From Limonium bicolor (taxonomy: Eukaryota; Streptophyta; Magnoliopsida; Caryophyllales; Plumbaginaceae), in assembly GCA_023374045.1 (NCBI GenBank), contig CM041778.1, positions 96,536,839 to 96,600,838 on the forward strand: DNA of 64,000 nucleotides. Direction: 5' to 3'. The notes beneath the pieces are model-generated. The model did not search any database and had not been told where the DNA came from. It saw nothing but the letters and a program-made list of their open reading frames with translations. Position numbers and translations under genes: made by a program. This document shows positions 10,211 through 21,746 of the stretch, one piece after another; within the stretch, counting starts at the first letter, position 1; every line of letters begins with the position of its first letter.

Positions 10211-10930
10211 AAGCTTGATCAGTATGAAGATTGGAGGGGATTAGGACATTAAGCAGCTTCCAGTATGATTTCACCGTGGAGCAATTGTAGGAGAGCATGA
10301 ATCATAGTTTCTGGCTAACCACAGCAAACACATCTAGTGTTAGCATCAGTAATCTTCATGCGCTTGTTTATCACCATTTTACAAGGAAGGGCTGCATGTA
10401 AAATTTTCCAAGCAAAGAGCTTCACTCTTGATGGGCAATGAAGAGCATGCAAACACTTGAAGGCCTTGCCAACAAAGCTTGTTGATGTGGAAGCAGCGTC
10501 TGTAGTTGTGACCTGTCTGTGCTGGAAATCCGCATGATATCCAGACTTGACAGTAAAATTACCTGAGAAAGTTAGGCCTCAGTACCAAGTGTCTGATGTG
10601 GAGGTAGGAGTTGGTGTATGAGTGGCATTTGAAGTATAAAAGACACATCAGATGCAGGAAACCATTCATCCAAGTGTCGTGTATCCCAGGACCCCGAAGA
10701 AGTGATAAGAGCTATTACTTTTGTTGTATGTTGTTTAACCAGAGGGAGCTTCCAAAGAAAAAGCCATCCTCTAACCTTATTCTTAACCGATCGATCAATA
10801 ATCCTTGGTCCTGCCCCATTGCTTATGTGTTTTCTGCCTCCCAACTCCATCAAATTCCTGACACTTAACAATGCTTTCCATAGAGGGCTAGCAGTGGCCT
10901 TCACTGGAGCAGACATCAAAGAAGTACCCG
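10211..10930 (-). pseudogene. LINE zf-RVT and thumb fragments
   Basis: Minus-strand frames give SPLWKALLSVRNLMELGGRK and GWLFLWKLPLVKQH near 10890-10720, matching the segment of ORF2 before the zinc-binding domain in LINE 1. A CVCCG-PETMIHAL zinc cluster follows near 10330-10280. Frameshifts and stops separate the pieces. The domain order confirms a second copy of the same LINE type. Confidence 0.7.
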
Positions 10931-13009
10931 TGAAATACCCCAAACTTAATATAGTGATTAAGATAATTCTAATCCGTATTGAGAGCCTAATGATGCTTAA
11001 GTAATATTGGTAAGGAAAAATAAATCCAAAGGAAATAAAGAACGCTTAAAAAACGAAAAACGCTAAATAAGCGTTAAATAACCATAAGAGGTGTGAGACC
11101 TCGGTTAGAGTATTATATGGATTCTTAAGGCTTAATAATGCCTAAATAATATAAGGGAACAACTCCCGAAGAAAACGGACCTTTAAAATGGGTTAAAAGC
11201 ATATAAACGAACCTTAAAGCGCGTTTTTCGAGGAAACCGGGAAAACGCGACTTTAAGCGGGTCAAATAGACTCGTAACAATTTTGGTCAACTAAATAGTC
11301 ACTAATAAATATTAGTGGAGCTTTAGAACCAATAAAATAATATTAAACGAGAAAATTCCGGGAAAACGGGTACCGGTTAGTAAGAACTGTAACAACCGGG
11401 AAGTTGTGGGGGTGAGAATGCGAATAAAGAAACTTAGTGTGTCCACTTTTGTAAATAAAAGTCAAAAAATATAGGATGGGTGTGTGTGGCCAATTAAACT
11501 AGCCCCTCTCCCTCTCTTTATTGTTCATAATTCACTAAAGGACAAAGAAATAAGTACAAAAGCAAAATAAAAATTCTCTCTCCTCACAACTCACCCTCCT
11601 CTCACGTTTTTTCCCCCTTCTCTATTCTCTCTATTTCTTCTCCTTCCTCATGCGATGACAATGGTTTTTTGAGAGCCCACTCAAAAACCTCACCTTCTCT
11701 CCTCTTTGAACACTCAAATCTTCTCCAAATGCAATAAAAATTGTACCATTGGAATCCCCTCACCAAGGAGAACACCTTCCTCCTTTCAAAAATCGAAACA
11801 ACCAACTTCATCTCCATGGGTGTGCTGCATTCGAAGCTTGAGTACCACCATTAGAAGCACCTTCACCTCCTTGTCATTTGAGGTAAAAACATTCTTGAAA
11901 ACCTATCTTTTCTAGGCCTTGTGGGCAAATGAAAATTCAACTAAAACCTTGTTTGGTGTCTTTTGCTCTAGCCGATTTTGGCTCCATTTTTGGGGTGTTG
12001 GAATCTTGCTTTGGTTGCTGTCCACCACTCCATCCATTCATTGGGAGGTAATGCTTCATTCTAAACTAAAACAAGCATAAACCCTAGGTTGGTAAGATAG
12101 TTCTCTAAGTGTTTGTGTATGTTGATATGGGCTGTAGCATTTGGTGTGTGAACCTCATTGAAACCGAGAACAAGGAGAAAGAAAGAGGAAAAGGAGAAGA
12201 GGAAAGGAAAGAAAGAAAAACTAACAAGACAAGGTAAATACCCTTACCTTGAGTTAGTTTGTATATTGTGTGTAACAGTTTTTGAGTATCAAAAACAAGT
12301 AATGTGTATGGTAATGAGTAATGAGTAATGAGTATGTAGTAGTGTATTGGAGAAGAGAATGTAACAGTTTGGAAGTTTTTAAATGAGGTTTAAAAGCTTG
12401 GGAAAACCTTGGGTAGTATGTGTATATGTGCAGGAATTTATTGTGTTGTAGTAGTGTTGAATTGTGTGTATAGTGTATTGAATAAACAGGTATGTGAATG
12501 AGCAATTTGTGAGCTGAAACAGTGTGTGAGCAAGGTAAGAATTATAGGGGAGACTATGCCAAATTTTGTGTAGGAATGAGAGGACTTAAGTGTTTAAGAA
12601 GAGGAAGTATTTGGAGAATGTAATGGGAGTGTTTAGTATTGTGAAACAGATTTGGAAAGGAACTTGTAAATGGGATGGAAACTAGGTTGTGAGCTAATGT
12701 ATTTAAGATGCTAAGAGTAGCATTAGTTGAGGGAGTAATGGAGGGTAGAAGTTTGAATGAAAATCTGTAGCATAAGAAGGAAAACAAAAATCTGTAGCAT
12801 AAGTAAAATGAAAACTGATGCAAGTGTTGGGAAGAAGTGAAGAAAGTTTGTGTAAGTGAATGTAGGAATTGAGTAGCAAGTTTGGTGGATGAACTAAGGT
12901 GATTTAGAGTGTTTAATTAGTGCTAAATCATGTGGGGAAGTATTGGTAAAGATTAGGGAAACAATGGGTAAAGAATGCAACTGAAAACAGATTCTAAAAC
13001 TGAAGTATG

Positions 13010-13049
13010 GGCCGGACCGGACTTGCGACCGGACTTGCAAGTTCGGTCG
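13010..13049 (+). repeat. First unit of the E1 LTR hairpin array
   Basis: Ends with the arms of the array hairpin: a GACCGGACTTGC arm, a similar loop and GCAAGTTCGGTC. The E2 insertion follows immediately, and the array continues after it. Confidence 0.85.
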
Positions 13050-13345
13050 TGAAATACCCCTAAATAATTAAGCGTTATTTAAATATATAACTTACAACAT
13101 TAAAGTATAAAACGAATATATACGTACATATATACAACGTTACAAGATTATAACGGCGTATATATAATTAGAACACTACTATAAATAGTTGTACCCGTAT
13201 AATGATGTAATTAAAAAACGGGACATAACGAAAAAGTCGTACATATATATGTACATACAACTAATAACGTGACATGTTAATACAAGTCATTTATATGCAA
13301 TAAATAGGCATAATAAGGCTGGAAAAAAAATAAAAGAGCAAATAT

Positions 13346-13415
13346 GCTCTAGCCGGGATTCGAACCCGAGACCTTTCGTAACTATCCCGAAGCCTTAACC
13401 GGTTGAGCTGTGCTC
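13346..13415 (-). other. tRNA-related sequence (A-box and B-box like)
   Basis: On the minus strand AGCTCAACCGGTTAAG matches the D-arm/A box and TCGGGTTCGAATCCCGG forms a T-arm with a B-box loop at tRNA-like spacing. The acceptor halves do not pair and the anticodon loop lacks the usual U33, so this is a tRNA-derived fragment (SINE head or captured tRNA) rather than a working tRNA gene. Confidence 0.5.
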
Positions 13416-14479
13416 AAATTCGGTAGTAAATACCAATGAATGGTAACTAGTGGTCTCAATACTCAAGTTACAGAGAAGAAATAACAGAGGCAAACACACC
13501 TCAATTAGAACGCTCCTCCACTTCTGATTCTCGGTACTTCAAATTCAATATTTCTCCAAATTTCCATACGACAGGAACAGCTATTCCTTTTCTCTATCGC
13601 CCATAAACTCCACGAGACAGAACTAAACATTTCTTTTTACAAACGCCCATGACTCCTCTAGTAACTTGTAACCACGTACTGCACTTCTTGACTCCAGTAA
13701 AAACCGTGCATCAGATTGTCTTCTGGGAATTCCCAAACATGCACGCTGGAGTCATCAGCAGGAACCGTGAACCAATAAAGACACCCAGTCCTTGTCCCTT
13801 GAGTGAGTGTCTCAGTATAACCAACTCAAACTGAGGCCACTCCACGCAAGAACTCGCAGGAACCAACACGATTCAGTTCTGAAAACAGGTGAGGAAATTG
13901 TCAGTTGCTCACCCATTGCCCTTCGCCTCTGTTTTTATACCAAGGATCTTCCCTTATTTCTTAACTCACTTCTCCCTCAGCTCTTGCATAGTTCGGTCTG
14001 GAAATTGAAACCGTGAAGCATTTCATTTCTTCTCGAGGCCAACCCAAGGTAATACTCCAAACCGGTTCTTCTCATTTCTGTTTCCTTTGCCTTGGCCAGT
14101 CTGATCGGAAATGCACAACCCAGTGCTTCAGGGATCGGTATTGTCATGCAAGAACGTCGTATGCTAACCAAAGGTAGCATTCAGGAGTCCCGAGACAGCT
14201 TTTTCCCAAGAGCTCCTAGTAGGTAAGCTGTGAGTCATAACACAGAAAGGAAAAAAAAACAGATTTGTCCAGTTTCTGTATTCCTGAGTTTCGGTTATAA
14301 CCTTTACTACCATGACTGAAGCCTCTCTGTCTTTCTAATCTGTAATAACATGACCTTCTTCTCCCAAAGATAATCTGGCGAGAGAATCCCTCTGTACACA
14401 ACAGCACCTTTGGGTTTGAACTGAAGTGGAAGGTAAGCTGTCTACCAGTTTCCACAATCTGTTGTACTCTCCTTTTTCT

Positions 14480-17400
14480 TTACCGAGTTTAACCTCTGAG
14501 AAATTTCCTCAGCTGTATTGAGTGACTAAGGAGCTGGAGTTCCATGTTCTACCAAAGGCGCAGCTAAGAAGAGTGGTCAAGTCACTAGACTGGTGAGTTA
14601 TTCCTAACCTGATTTCAGGATCAGAAAACAAAAAAAGACCAAGCCTGTCAAACTGATAATCGTGCCCAATCTGTAGCATGTAGTCTCAGCATACCAAATG
14701 TCTTGGGGTGGTTTTGAGTTGCTAGTACATTTACAACCTAATGCATGCACTTGACTGAGTAATTACACGAGAGAATGTAAAAGAAAAAGAAACAGAAACA
14801 GAAAGTTTCTCAAGAGAACAGAAATCAATGTATCAGTCTACACCTCCTGTTTCTGTGCAGTTTCAGTAGCTGAACCATGTTGTTTTGGGGTCTGTTTCGA
14901 GGTTAAAAACCTAATAATACATTCACCTAGATGGGTAATCAACTTGAGGGAAATTCGAAAACAGTTATGTGAATAACTGAAGAGAATAGAAGGAGGAATA
15001 TCAGATTTCTGCTGTTACAGTTTATGGTCTTTTCTGAGATTTTGTTTTCTGTATAACTAGATTCCCACGCACTTATCAGAGTCCTATTGACTTAAGGAAT
15101 GATGCTAATAAATTACTAAGTACACAGCTAAGTTCTTAAAACGTTGGGGCGATTTAAAACCATATAGTAGCAAGCAAAAGAGGTCATATCAGTAGGTTTA
15201 TTCTGAAATCTTTCGTTTCAGTAAAGTCAATTTCAGTAGTGTTGGCAGGTTGCCTTGGATCTGTTTTGAGGGTTAAACTGTTAAAACACTTGACTAAGTA
15301 GGTAGGTGCTTTGGGGTGAAATGAAAACCAACCCATAACAAACAGAAAGAAAACAAGGCAAGGTTATCAGGTTCCTATGCTTCAGTTTTTAGTTTCAAAA
15401 CTTTTTGTTTTCTGGTTACGCACTTTCAGGGGATAGCCTTGCTGTTGTGGGTTGTTTAGGCTTAAAAACTGTTGATTTAACACCTAGTGAGTGGGTGAGC
15501 ATCTAGGCAGATGAATAACAAAAGAAAAGAACCCAATCTGATGCGTGGAGAAATAATAAGACAGTTTCAGGGTTCCAGTTTTTACAGATTGCTGCCTTCT
15601 ATATCGAGAAGTTCAAGGATGTTGCCCATGTAATTCTGGGTCTATTACGAAGTTAAAAACCTGGTAATACACTTAGTTAAGTGAGTAATTAAGTTGTGGG
15701 AAAATTCAGAGACAGATAGTGAAAATACAGAAAGAGAACACAAATGAGAGTTATCAGATTATATTTCAGAGTTTCAGTTTTATCAGTTTTGTCCAGCTGC
15801 TGTTTTGGATGTGCCTGTAATATTACCAAGGTTATGCTGGGATTTAAGTTCGTAACAGGACACTTAATTACGTAAGCAAACATATAGGGAGGAGTGGAAA
15901 GGTAAGACTAACAAAAGAATAGAGGAAACAAATAATAGCAAAGAACACTTTTCAGTCCATGATTTCAGGTTAGGTTTAGTTTTCAGTTCTGTGTAAAGAG
16001 GATTCAAAGGTGTGTTTCCCTGTGGCCTTAGGTCTGTTTTGGAAGCTAAAACCTGGTAAAACATATAACAAATTGTGTAAACAATTCGGGAGAGAAATGG
16101 AAGTCAGATCAGAGAGCAAGAAGAAAGCAATAGAAGGAAAAAAAAATGCTTCAAAATCTGTCACAATGTGACCTCGGTTTATATGAGTGAGAAGATGTAA
16201 CAGAGTTGTAATGGTTGTTCAAAGGTTTAAGATAGCATTAGAACACCTAAATGAGCTACTAAACAAGTTGGGAAGATAGGGATAGGTTAGATAGCAGAAA
16301 CAAAACAACTGAAAAGAACATGCACCAGTTCAAGATTTCAAGCTCCAGTTTCTGTTTTTCTGTAAATGAACTTTCAGAACAGATAACAATGGTGCATTAA
16401 GTTACTGATGAACCTAAAACTTCCTAATGCACTCAAGTAAGACATTAACACCTTAGGCCTAAATTGAAAGACAGATTGATATCAAACAAAAAAAAGAACA
16501 GAAGAGAAAAGTTTCAGTTATGGCTTTCAGTATTGTAGTTTATCTCAGTTCAGTGTAAGCCTACTTCAGAGGGCTTATTAGGGATGTGATGGATAAGGAA
16601 ACAAACCTAGTCATACCTAAGACACTTAAGTGAAGTTATAAACACCTTGGGGGATGAATTAATTATCAGTTCGACAACTGACAGAGGAAGGAGAATGATA
16701 ACACCAGTGCAAGTTTGTTCTGGTTATCATGTGTAGGTGTTCAGTATAACAGCTTTACATGGATGTTAAGGAAATCGTAATGGCTTCACAATAGATTTAA
16801 AATCTGTCTGATACATTGAAGAAGTTAGAAACAGTTGGGACAGGATAGAATCAAAATAATCAGACAAAAAGAAAGAATGAAGAAGAAATACCCAGATTGT
16901 GTTTTCAGATTCTCTATAATTAGCTGCCTCTATATAATGGTAATACAGATGGAATAAGAGTGTTTCTTGAGCTGGGAAATGAACCTAGAACCCTTATAAT
17001 ACACCTACCTAAGATGTAGATGCTTATGGAAAAATTATAAATTCAACCAATGCATTAGAAGAGAAGTTGGAATGAGAGTATGTACAGTTTCGATGTTTCG
17101 GTTTTCTGAAATGATTGCCTCTGTATAATTAACTTCCAGGGGTGTTAGAAGTGTGGTACTGGTTTAACACTGAACTCAAACCATAGCTAACAACTCCAGC
17201 TAGGTTAACTAATCGTTTCGAGAAAATGAAACATCAGGGGAGTTAACTAGGAGCAAGAACCAAGAAGAGATGTGACGTGCTGTTTCAGATTTCACTTATA
17301 GGATGCTTCTGTATAGCTGAGCTGCAGTGGGGGATTAAGATATAGTATAGTCTTAAATTCTATAATGTATGATGAATGCAGCATGATAAGTAAGTGGTGA

Positions 17401-17480
17401 ACTTGGGATATTGAGAGTATAGGATTTGATAGGAATGGGATCAAGATATATGCATTCCGGTAACCATAACAAGTGCTATA
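14480..17480 (+). repeat. Diverged tandem array, about 16 units of about 190 bp, in E2
   Basis: A word like CACTTAACTAAGTGGGTAA preceded by GGTTAAAAACCTGGTAATA recurs at about 14580, 14747, 14920, 15111, 15284, 15479, 15669, 15860, 16060, 16243, 16430, 16622, 16811, 17000, 17192 and 17384. Spacing settles at 183-200 bp. Each unit continues with a purine-rich half (ACAGAAAAGAACAG-like) and a T-rich half (TTTCAGTTTCTGTT-like). Units are strongly diverged, so the array is old. Confidence 0.75.
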
Positions 17481-17602
17481 AAACCTTAGGTTATATTCTA
17501 TTACGAAGTCTTGATGTTATAAAATCAAGTATTCACAACATGTTATAAGTATGCGATTATATTGTGATCAATGAGAGTTATATAAATAAGGAGTACAAGT
17601 GT

Positions 17603-17640
17603 ATCATATGTGTACCTTACTTCCGGTACACACATATGAT
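17603..17640. other. Long imperfect inverted repeat in E2
   Basis: ATCATATGTGTACC at 17603-17616 is mirrored by GGTACACACATATGAT ending at 17640. The only defect is a 2-base insertion in the right arm, and the loop is 8 bases. It could form a stable hairpin in RNA or cruciform DNA. Confidence 0.75.
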
Positions 17641-19630
17641 TACCGAAGCTATATTTATAAAGTTAAATGACACATAAAATAGCATACTATATGACATTAT
17701 GAAATAAGTGTAACCTAAATAATATTAGGTGGTCTAGACTATAGTTTACTAAAACTGTTTGTTAAACGCTTACCTATATGTATACATATATAAACGCATG
17801 TCAAGGATGAAGACATAAACTATAGTATATGATGACGTAAAATACTAAGGTCAGTATATAACCTTGGTGTGCTGCATAAATCCCAAACGAAGTGTCACAA
17901 GTGTTCAACGTAAGGTTTCATACCTTAATGAGAACCGAGTTTTAACTCACACGACGAGTATGGAGTTCCTAAGAAAACAACTCCTTAACCAATAACAGTT
18001 GGAAAATCCGGGGGCATAATATTGGGATTTCAAACGTCATTCGGAAATACCGAATTGTGCTGTCATGTGGATTGAAGCTTAGTGTTCCTTGTATTACTAG
18101 ATCGCATTTCCGACGTACGCGCTCGAAAGCTCTAGTGGCCTGCACTGCACGAATCTAGACGACGGTGTACGGTATGTAAAGGGATTTGATCCGGGTTGTC
18201 CTGAGGAATTCCTCGGGCTCGGATTTGTTTGATAAATAACTTGTGTGAATGTATGTATGTATGTGATTTATGTGTGATGTGTAGTTATGTTCATTGCATT
18301 AATTATTTATGCACGAACGTCCTACGGGACTAATACTACGTCGACTATAGATCGACTTATACAAAACTACATATGCGAAATGTGTGATTGTGACCACTGT
18401 TGCTTGAACTAATACGCTAAGTATTACAAGTATGTAGTTATAACCTAAGTAAAATACTTAGGAATGGGACACGACATTGTCGGTCTCTAGAGCTTTGACT
18501 CAAACGTGAATGTTACCTAGAATAATTCTAGGCATGCGTAAGACCCATAGGGCAGCTAACAAATTAAGTGATGTACTCCATAACTAAAACTGTAACTGAC
18601 TATCTAACTAACAAAGCTAACAGTGGAGTGTGAATGGATGTGATGATGTACCTTAATCCAGACAGTCACTGGCTGCTGGTCGCGCGTAGAGATCTCTTGG
18701 GTTATCCTGTATCGGGTTTTACCCTAGTTAATCCTGATCGAGCCTAGATAGATCGTCAGGCGGAGTGTGCTACCGTTGGCACCGGGCCCTTGGCCACCTA
18801 AATGGACGCCTTTACAAAGGCAAAGTGAATAAGTCCCAGAGTCTTCGGATGATCAGGGCAGTGAGCACCTTTGTGTGTACGTGGGACTACTGTCCAAGTG
18901 AATATATTTCGGGTTGTCCTAACTGACGCCCGACTGTACTAACCTAAACAAACGATATGTGAAGGCCCGGAGGGCCGAGTGATGCACTATGTGATGATGT
19001 TAATATACGATGAATGAGTTCTCAATGCCATTGTATTGTATGATGTATGACAGTAATGTGTATATCCATATATGACTGTTTGGATTGGATGAATGATTAT
19101 ATAATCATGCATGTTGTTACAGTATTTTATATATGTAAAATGACAAAGCATGAAATCAATCTAATATCAAGACGGTTAAAAATGACAAGTGACCAATAGG
19201 GTCCAGATCCGGCATACTCAGCGTCTATCGTTGAGACTACACTTATTGTGCAGGTTGCTGAACATGTTGAAGCCGAAGTGCGGGACTGGGTAGTTAGGAC
19301 GTTGTTGACTTGGATTTACCGTTCATACCTCGTTATGTATTAAATGATTCCACTGGAAATGAGTTGTAAGAGTTGGATTATGTTTAGATGCTCACAGTAG
19401 TTGTGCTTTTGTTACTTAGATAGAAATGTAGGTGGTATCTCGTTGTCACTGCGGATTGTATTTTTATGTTTAATTTGTTAAGATGTTGTACTGCTACATC
19501 ACTCGTATGGGCGAGTGGTGGCAAGTAACACCCATGTGAGTTCTATTACCGTAATTCCTTCCGCTGTGAGACGCCTTTATTTCCTGTTCACGTGAGTGAC
19601 TATTACGTTTTTGTTATGAGGGGTGTTACA

Positions 19631-19974
19631 GGTCGAGCCCAGAATTACAAAGACGGGAAACCTTCTGGAATGGACCGGACTTGCAAGTTCGGTCGGACCA
19701 GAAAATTCTCCCGTCATAAACCTTCTGGAATGGACCGAACTTGCGACCGGACTTGCAAGTTCGGTCGGCCAGAAAAATTCCCGTAATGCAAGCTACTGGA
19801 ATGGACCGACCTTGCGACCGGACTTGCAAGGTCGGTCGGGCTAAAATTCTCACGAGAAACTTACTGGAATGGACCGACCTTGGGACCGGACTTGCAAGGT
19901 CGGTCGGCCTGAATTTTGCGATGTAACTTACTGACTTGGACCGAACTTGCGACCGGACTTGCAAGTTCGGTCGA
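19631..19974 (+). repeat. E1 LTR hairpin array, about 70-75 bp units
   Basis: Further units follow E2, each beginning with a CTTCTGGAATGG-like spacer. The core is GACCGAACTTGC, a 10-base GACCGGACTT loop and GCAAGTTCGGTC, a perfect 12-bp stem. Two units carry GACCGACCTTGC paired with GCAAGGTCGGTC, so an A-T pair has become C-G on both arms (one of the two also has a G for C near the loop). One unit (near 19675) has lost the left arm and loop repeat. The array ends in an A-run and AT-rich palindromic DNA. Confidence 0.9.
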
Positions 19975-21205
19975 GTAAAAAAAAAAGTATTTTTATTATA
20001 TGATTATAGCAATCATATGTATATATATATGTATACATGCCTATATACATATATGCATATATGTAGTACTACACATAAATGAAGTAGTAAAGGTAAGGAA
20101 GTAAAAATAAGAGGTAATGAGAAAAGAATGGGTTTAATAATCAAGTATGAATGTAAAGGAGTAGTATGTATACATTAGGAGTACTAATGAAGGAATAAGT
20201 TGGATCAATAATAGATCATTGATCATACAACTTCATGTATGTATAGGAATCAAATAGTTGAGCTCCAAAGGAACCGGTAGTACGAATACGACGGTGAACG
20301 GTATGATTTCTTCATGCTCTGTATCCTAACCTGGTTACCCCGATTTGTGTGCTTATGTGATCACCAATAAGATAAATACACGAATCGGACTTTTATTGCA
20401 CTTAATTGTGTTTGAACTATTTTGTTCTTGATTGTATCTTCTTGAACATTTAGTTTGTATAATTCATGAAATGTATGAATGAGAATGAAGGGTATGTGTA
20501 TGTAATGTGTACTTGTGTATTGTATGGATGTATGGGAATGAAGTACTGACTTCTACTAATTCCTAACAATCTAACTCCTAACATGAGTAATGAGTAAATG
20601 GAATGAGTAGAAGTCCGATATAGTTTCGGCCACGCGTGAGGATAAGGAAACACAAGAGGTTGGATCCGAATCCTGGCTGTAATCTTTTCCATGGACCAAT
20701 CCCCTTGAATGGGTAGCATCCTGGATTAGTGGGCCACCCTAAAGCCCGGTGGTGGGATGTAGTAATCCCTGCCCGGAGGTCATACCGACTTGACATGAGT
20801 AAAGTATGTAAGAAGTAAGTATTGTATGTGTATTGGTCTTGACTATTGTAAGTCATTGACCGGGAGTAAAAGAGTATTGAACACCCGACTAACCCGGGTG
20901 TGTAAAGAAGCTAACAAGCCTTCTGTGTGAATTGGAGAAGTGTATCTCCGTATTGCGTATCGAGTATGTAATGAGTATGTATTGTGTATGTGTATTCTGA
21001 AAGACGGTAAGTAAGTATTGGTTGACTTGTATTGTCTTCCAAGCATGTATTGTACTGTACGTATGTATGTATACCTTGTGTAGTATTGTAGTATCGTGAA
21101 TGAAAGCATGTATGTACGTATGTATGTATTGTAAAATGAATTGCATGTATTCGACCAAATGGTCGGCGTACCCTCGCTAGTACGCGGGGTATGCAGTTAT
21201 CATAT

Positions 21206-21231
21206 TCAGCGTAAGCTGACCCCCTAGGGGG
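21206..21231 (+). other. GNRA-type tetraloop hairpin plus CCCCC-TA-GGGGG palindrome (E1)
   Basis: TCAGC-GTAA-GCTGA forms a 5-bp stem with a GNRA-class loop and is followed directly by CCCCCTAGGGGG. The same pair occurs at the same LTR position in E3 and both E5 LTRs. A T-run and an AG acceptor-like site (GTATGCAG) follow. Confidence 0.7.
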
Positions 21232-21718
21232 AACGTTTTTAGTATGCAGGCACCCGAAGCGGATGTGGTCAAGGTGAAAGACCGGAGGCTACACTTGGAT
21301 AAGTAGAAGTAGAATGTAGAAGTGTACGAAGTGGCACACCCCTTGTACTTAGAAAGTAAGTAGTTGCGAGGAATGGGTAGTGGTCAGACTCTTAATGAGT
21401 ATGCATGGAATTGAAGAGGTATCGTATTTGTATTTGGAACTTAGTAAACTCGGTATGTGTAGTGCATTATCTTGTATTGAATGGAGTATTGTAGTGCTCA
21501 GTAAGTAATGGGAGTATGTATTGTATTTGTGTAGTACTCGGATATTCCGGTCCATCAGACCGATGCTGTATGTAGAAGTAGTAGCCTTGTTAGTCACGTG
21601 GGTGACTGACGGCATTGTATCACCCGATGTATGTAAGTATGTATCCGCTGCGTGACTCGGGAAGCACGAGGAGATTGGACGGTAATGATTGTATTAATGC
21701 TAGGGGTGTTACAAAAAG

Positions 21719-21746
21719 TGCTATCAGAGCGAAGTATCGCTCTGAT
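21719..21746 (+). promoter_or_regulatory. E1 primer-binding site within a perfect hairpin
   Basis: TGCTATCAGAGCG differs by one base from the usual Met-tRNA-complementary site. ATCAGAGCGA (21723-21732) pairs perfectly with TCGCTCTGAT (21737-21746) across an AGTA loop. Confidence 0.85.

Larger units (their letters stand above)
9267..10930 (-). mobile_element. LINE relic 2, truncated by E1
   Basis: Minus-strand order matches LINE 1: thumb/zf-RVT pieces (about 10930-10211), RNase H (about 10210-9554), a 3' tail and a short A-run (T's at about 9269-9276 on plus). The tail word ATTCGGAATATCATCCG is shared with LINE 1, so both belong to the same or a sister family. The high-coordinate end is cut by the start of the E1 LTR at 10931, and a Stowaway-like MITE lies in the 3' tail. 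Confidence 0.8.
13050..19630 (+). mobile_element. E2: 6.6-kb probable solo LTR inside the E1 LTR
   Basis: Starts TGAAATACCCC and ends GGGGTGTTACA, flanked by the 5-bp duplication GGTCG (13045-13049, 19631-19635). Removing it restores the E1 hairpin array exactly as in E3. No internal Met-tRNA primer site, polypurine tract, gag or pol is visible, so the whole 6581 bp reads as one LTR left after LTR-LTR recombination. It belongs to a family distinct from E1/E3/E5. It contains a tRNA-like sequence, a pyrimidine-rich block (13500-13980) and a long diverged tandem array. If truly a single LTR it is among the longest. Confidence 0.75.
10931..21713 (+). repeat. E1 5' LTR (interrupted by E2 at 13050-19630)
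   Basis: The two halves, 10931-13049 and 19636-21713, total 4197 bp. In order the LTR holds: a terminal region with CGCGTTTTTCGAGG; a pyrimidine-rich block (about 11500-11900) probably near the transcription start; a block with repeated AATGAGTAATGAG and AATCTGTAGCATAAG words (12300-12800); a hairpin array; an AT-palindromic block (20010-20070); and a 3' part with GTATGT simple repeats. Homologous blocks in the same order are seen in the LTRs of E3 and E5. Confidence 0.85.

Noticed and set aside
15070..15085. TTATCAGAG word in E2 as a primer-binding site
   Set aside because: It lacks the preceding TGG, the match is short, and it lies inside one unit of the 190-bp array with no LTR end before it.
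19631..19974. CRISPR-like look of regularly spaced palindromic repeats
   Set aside because: Plant retrotransposon context. Spacers are copies of one another rather than unique, the repeats diverge with paired changes, and no cas-type gene is present.
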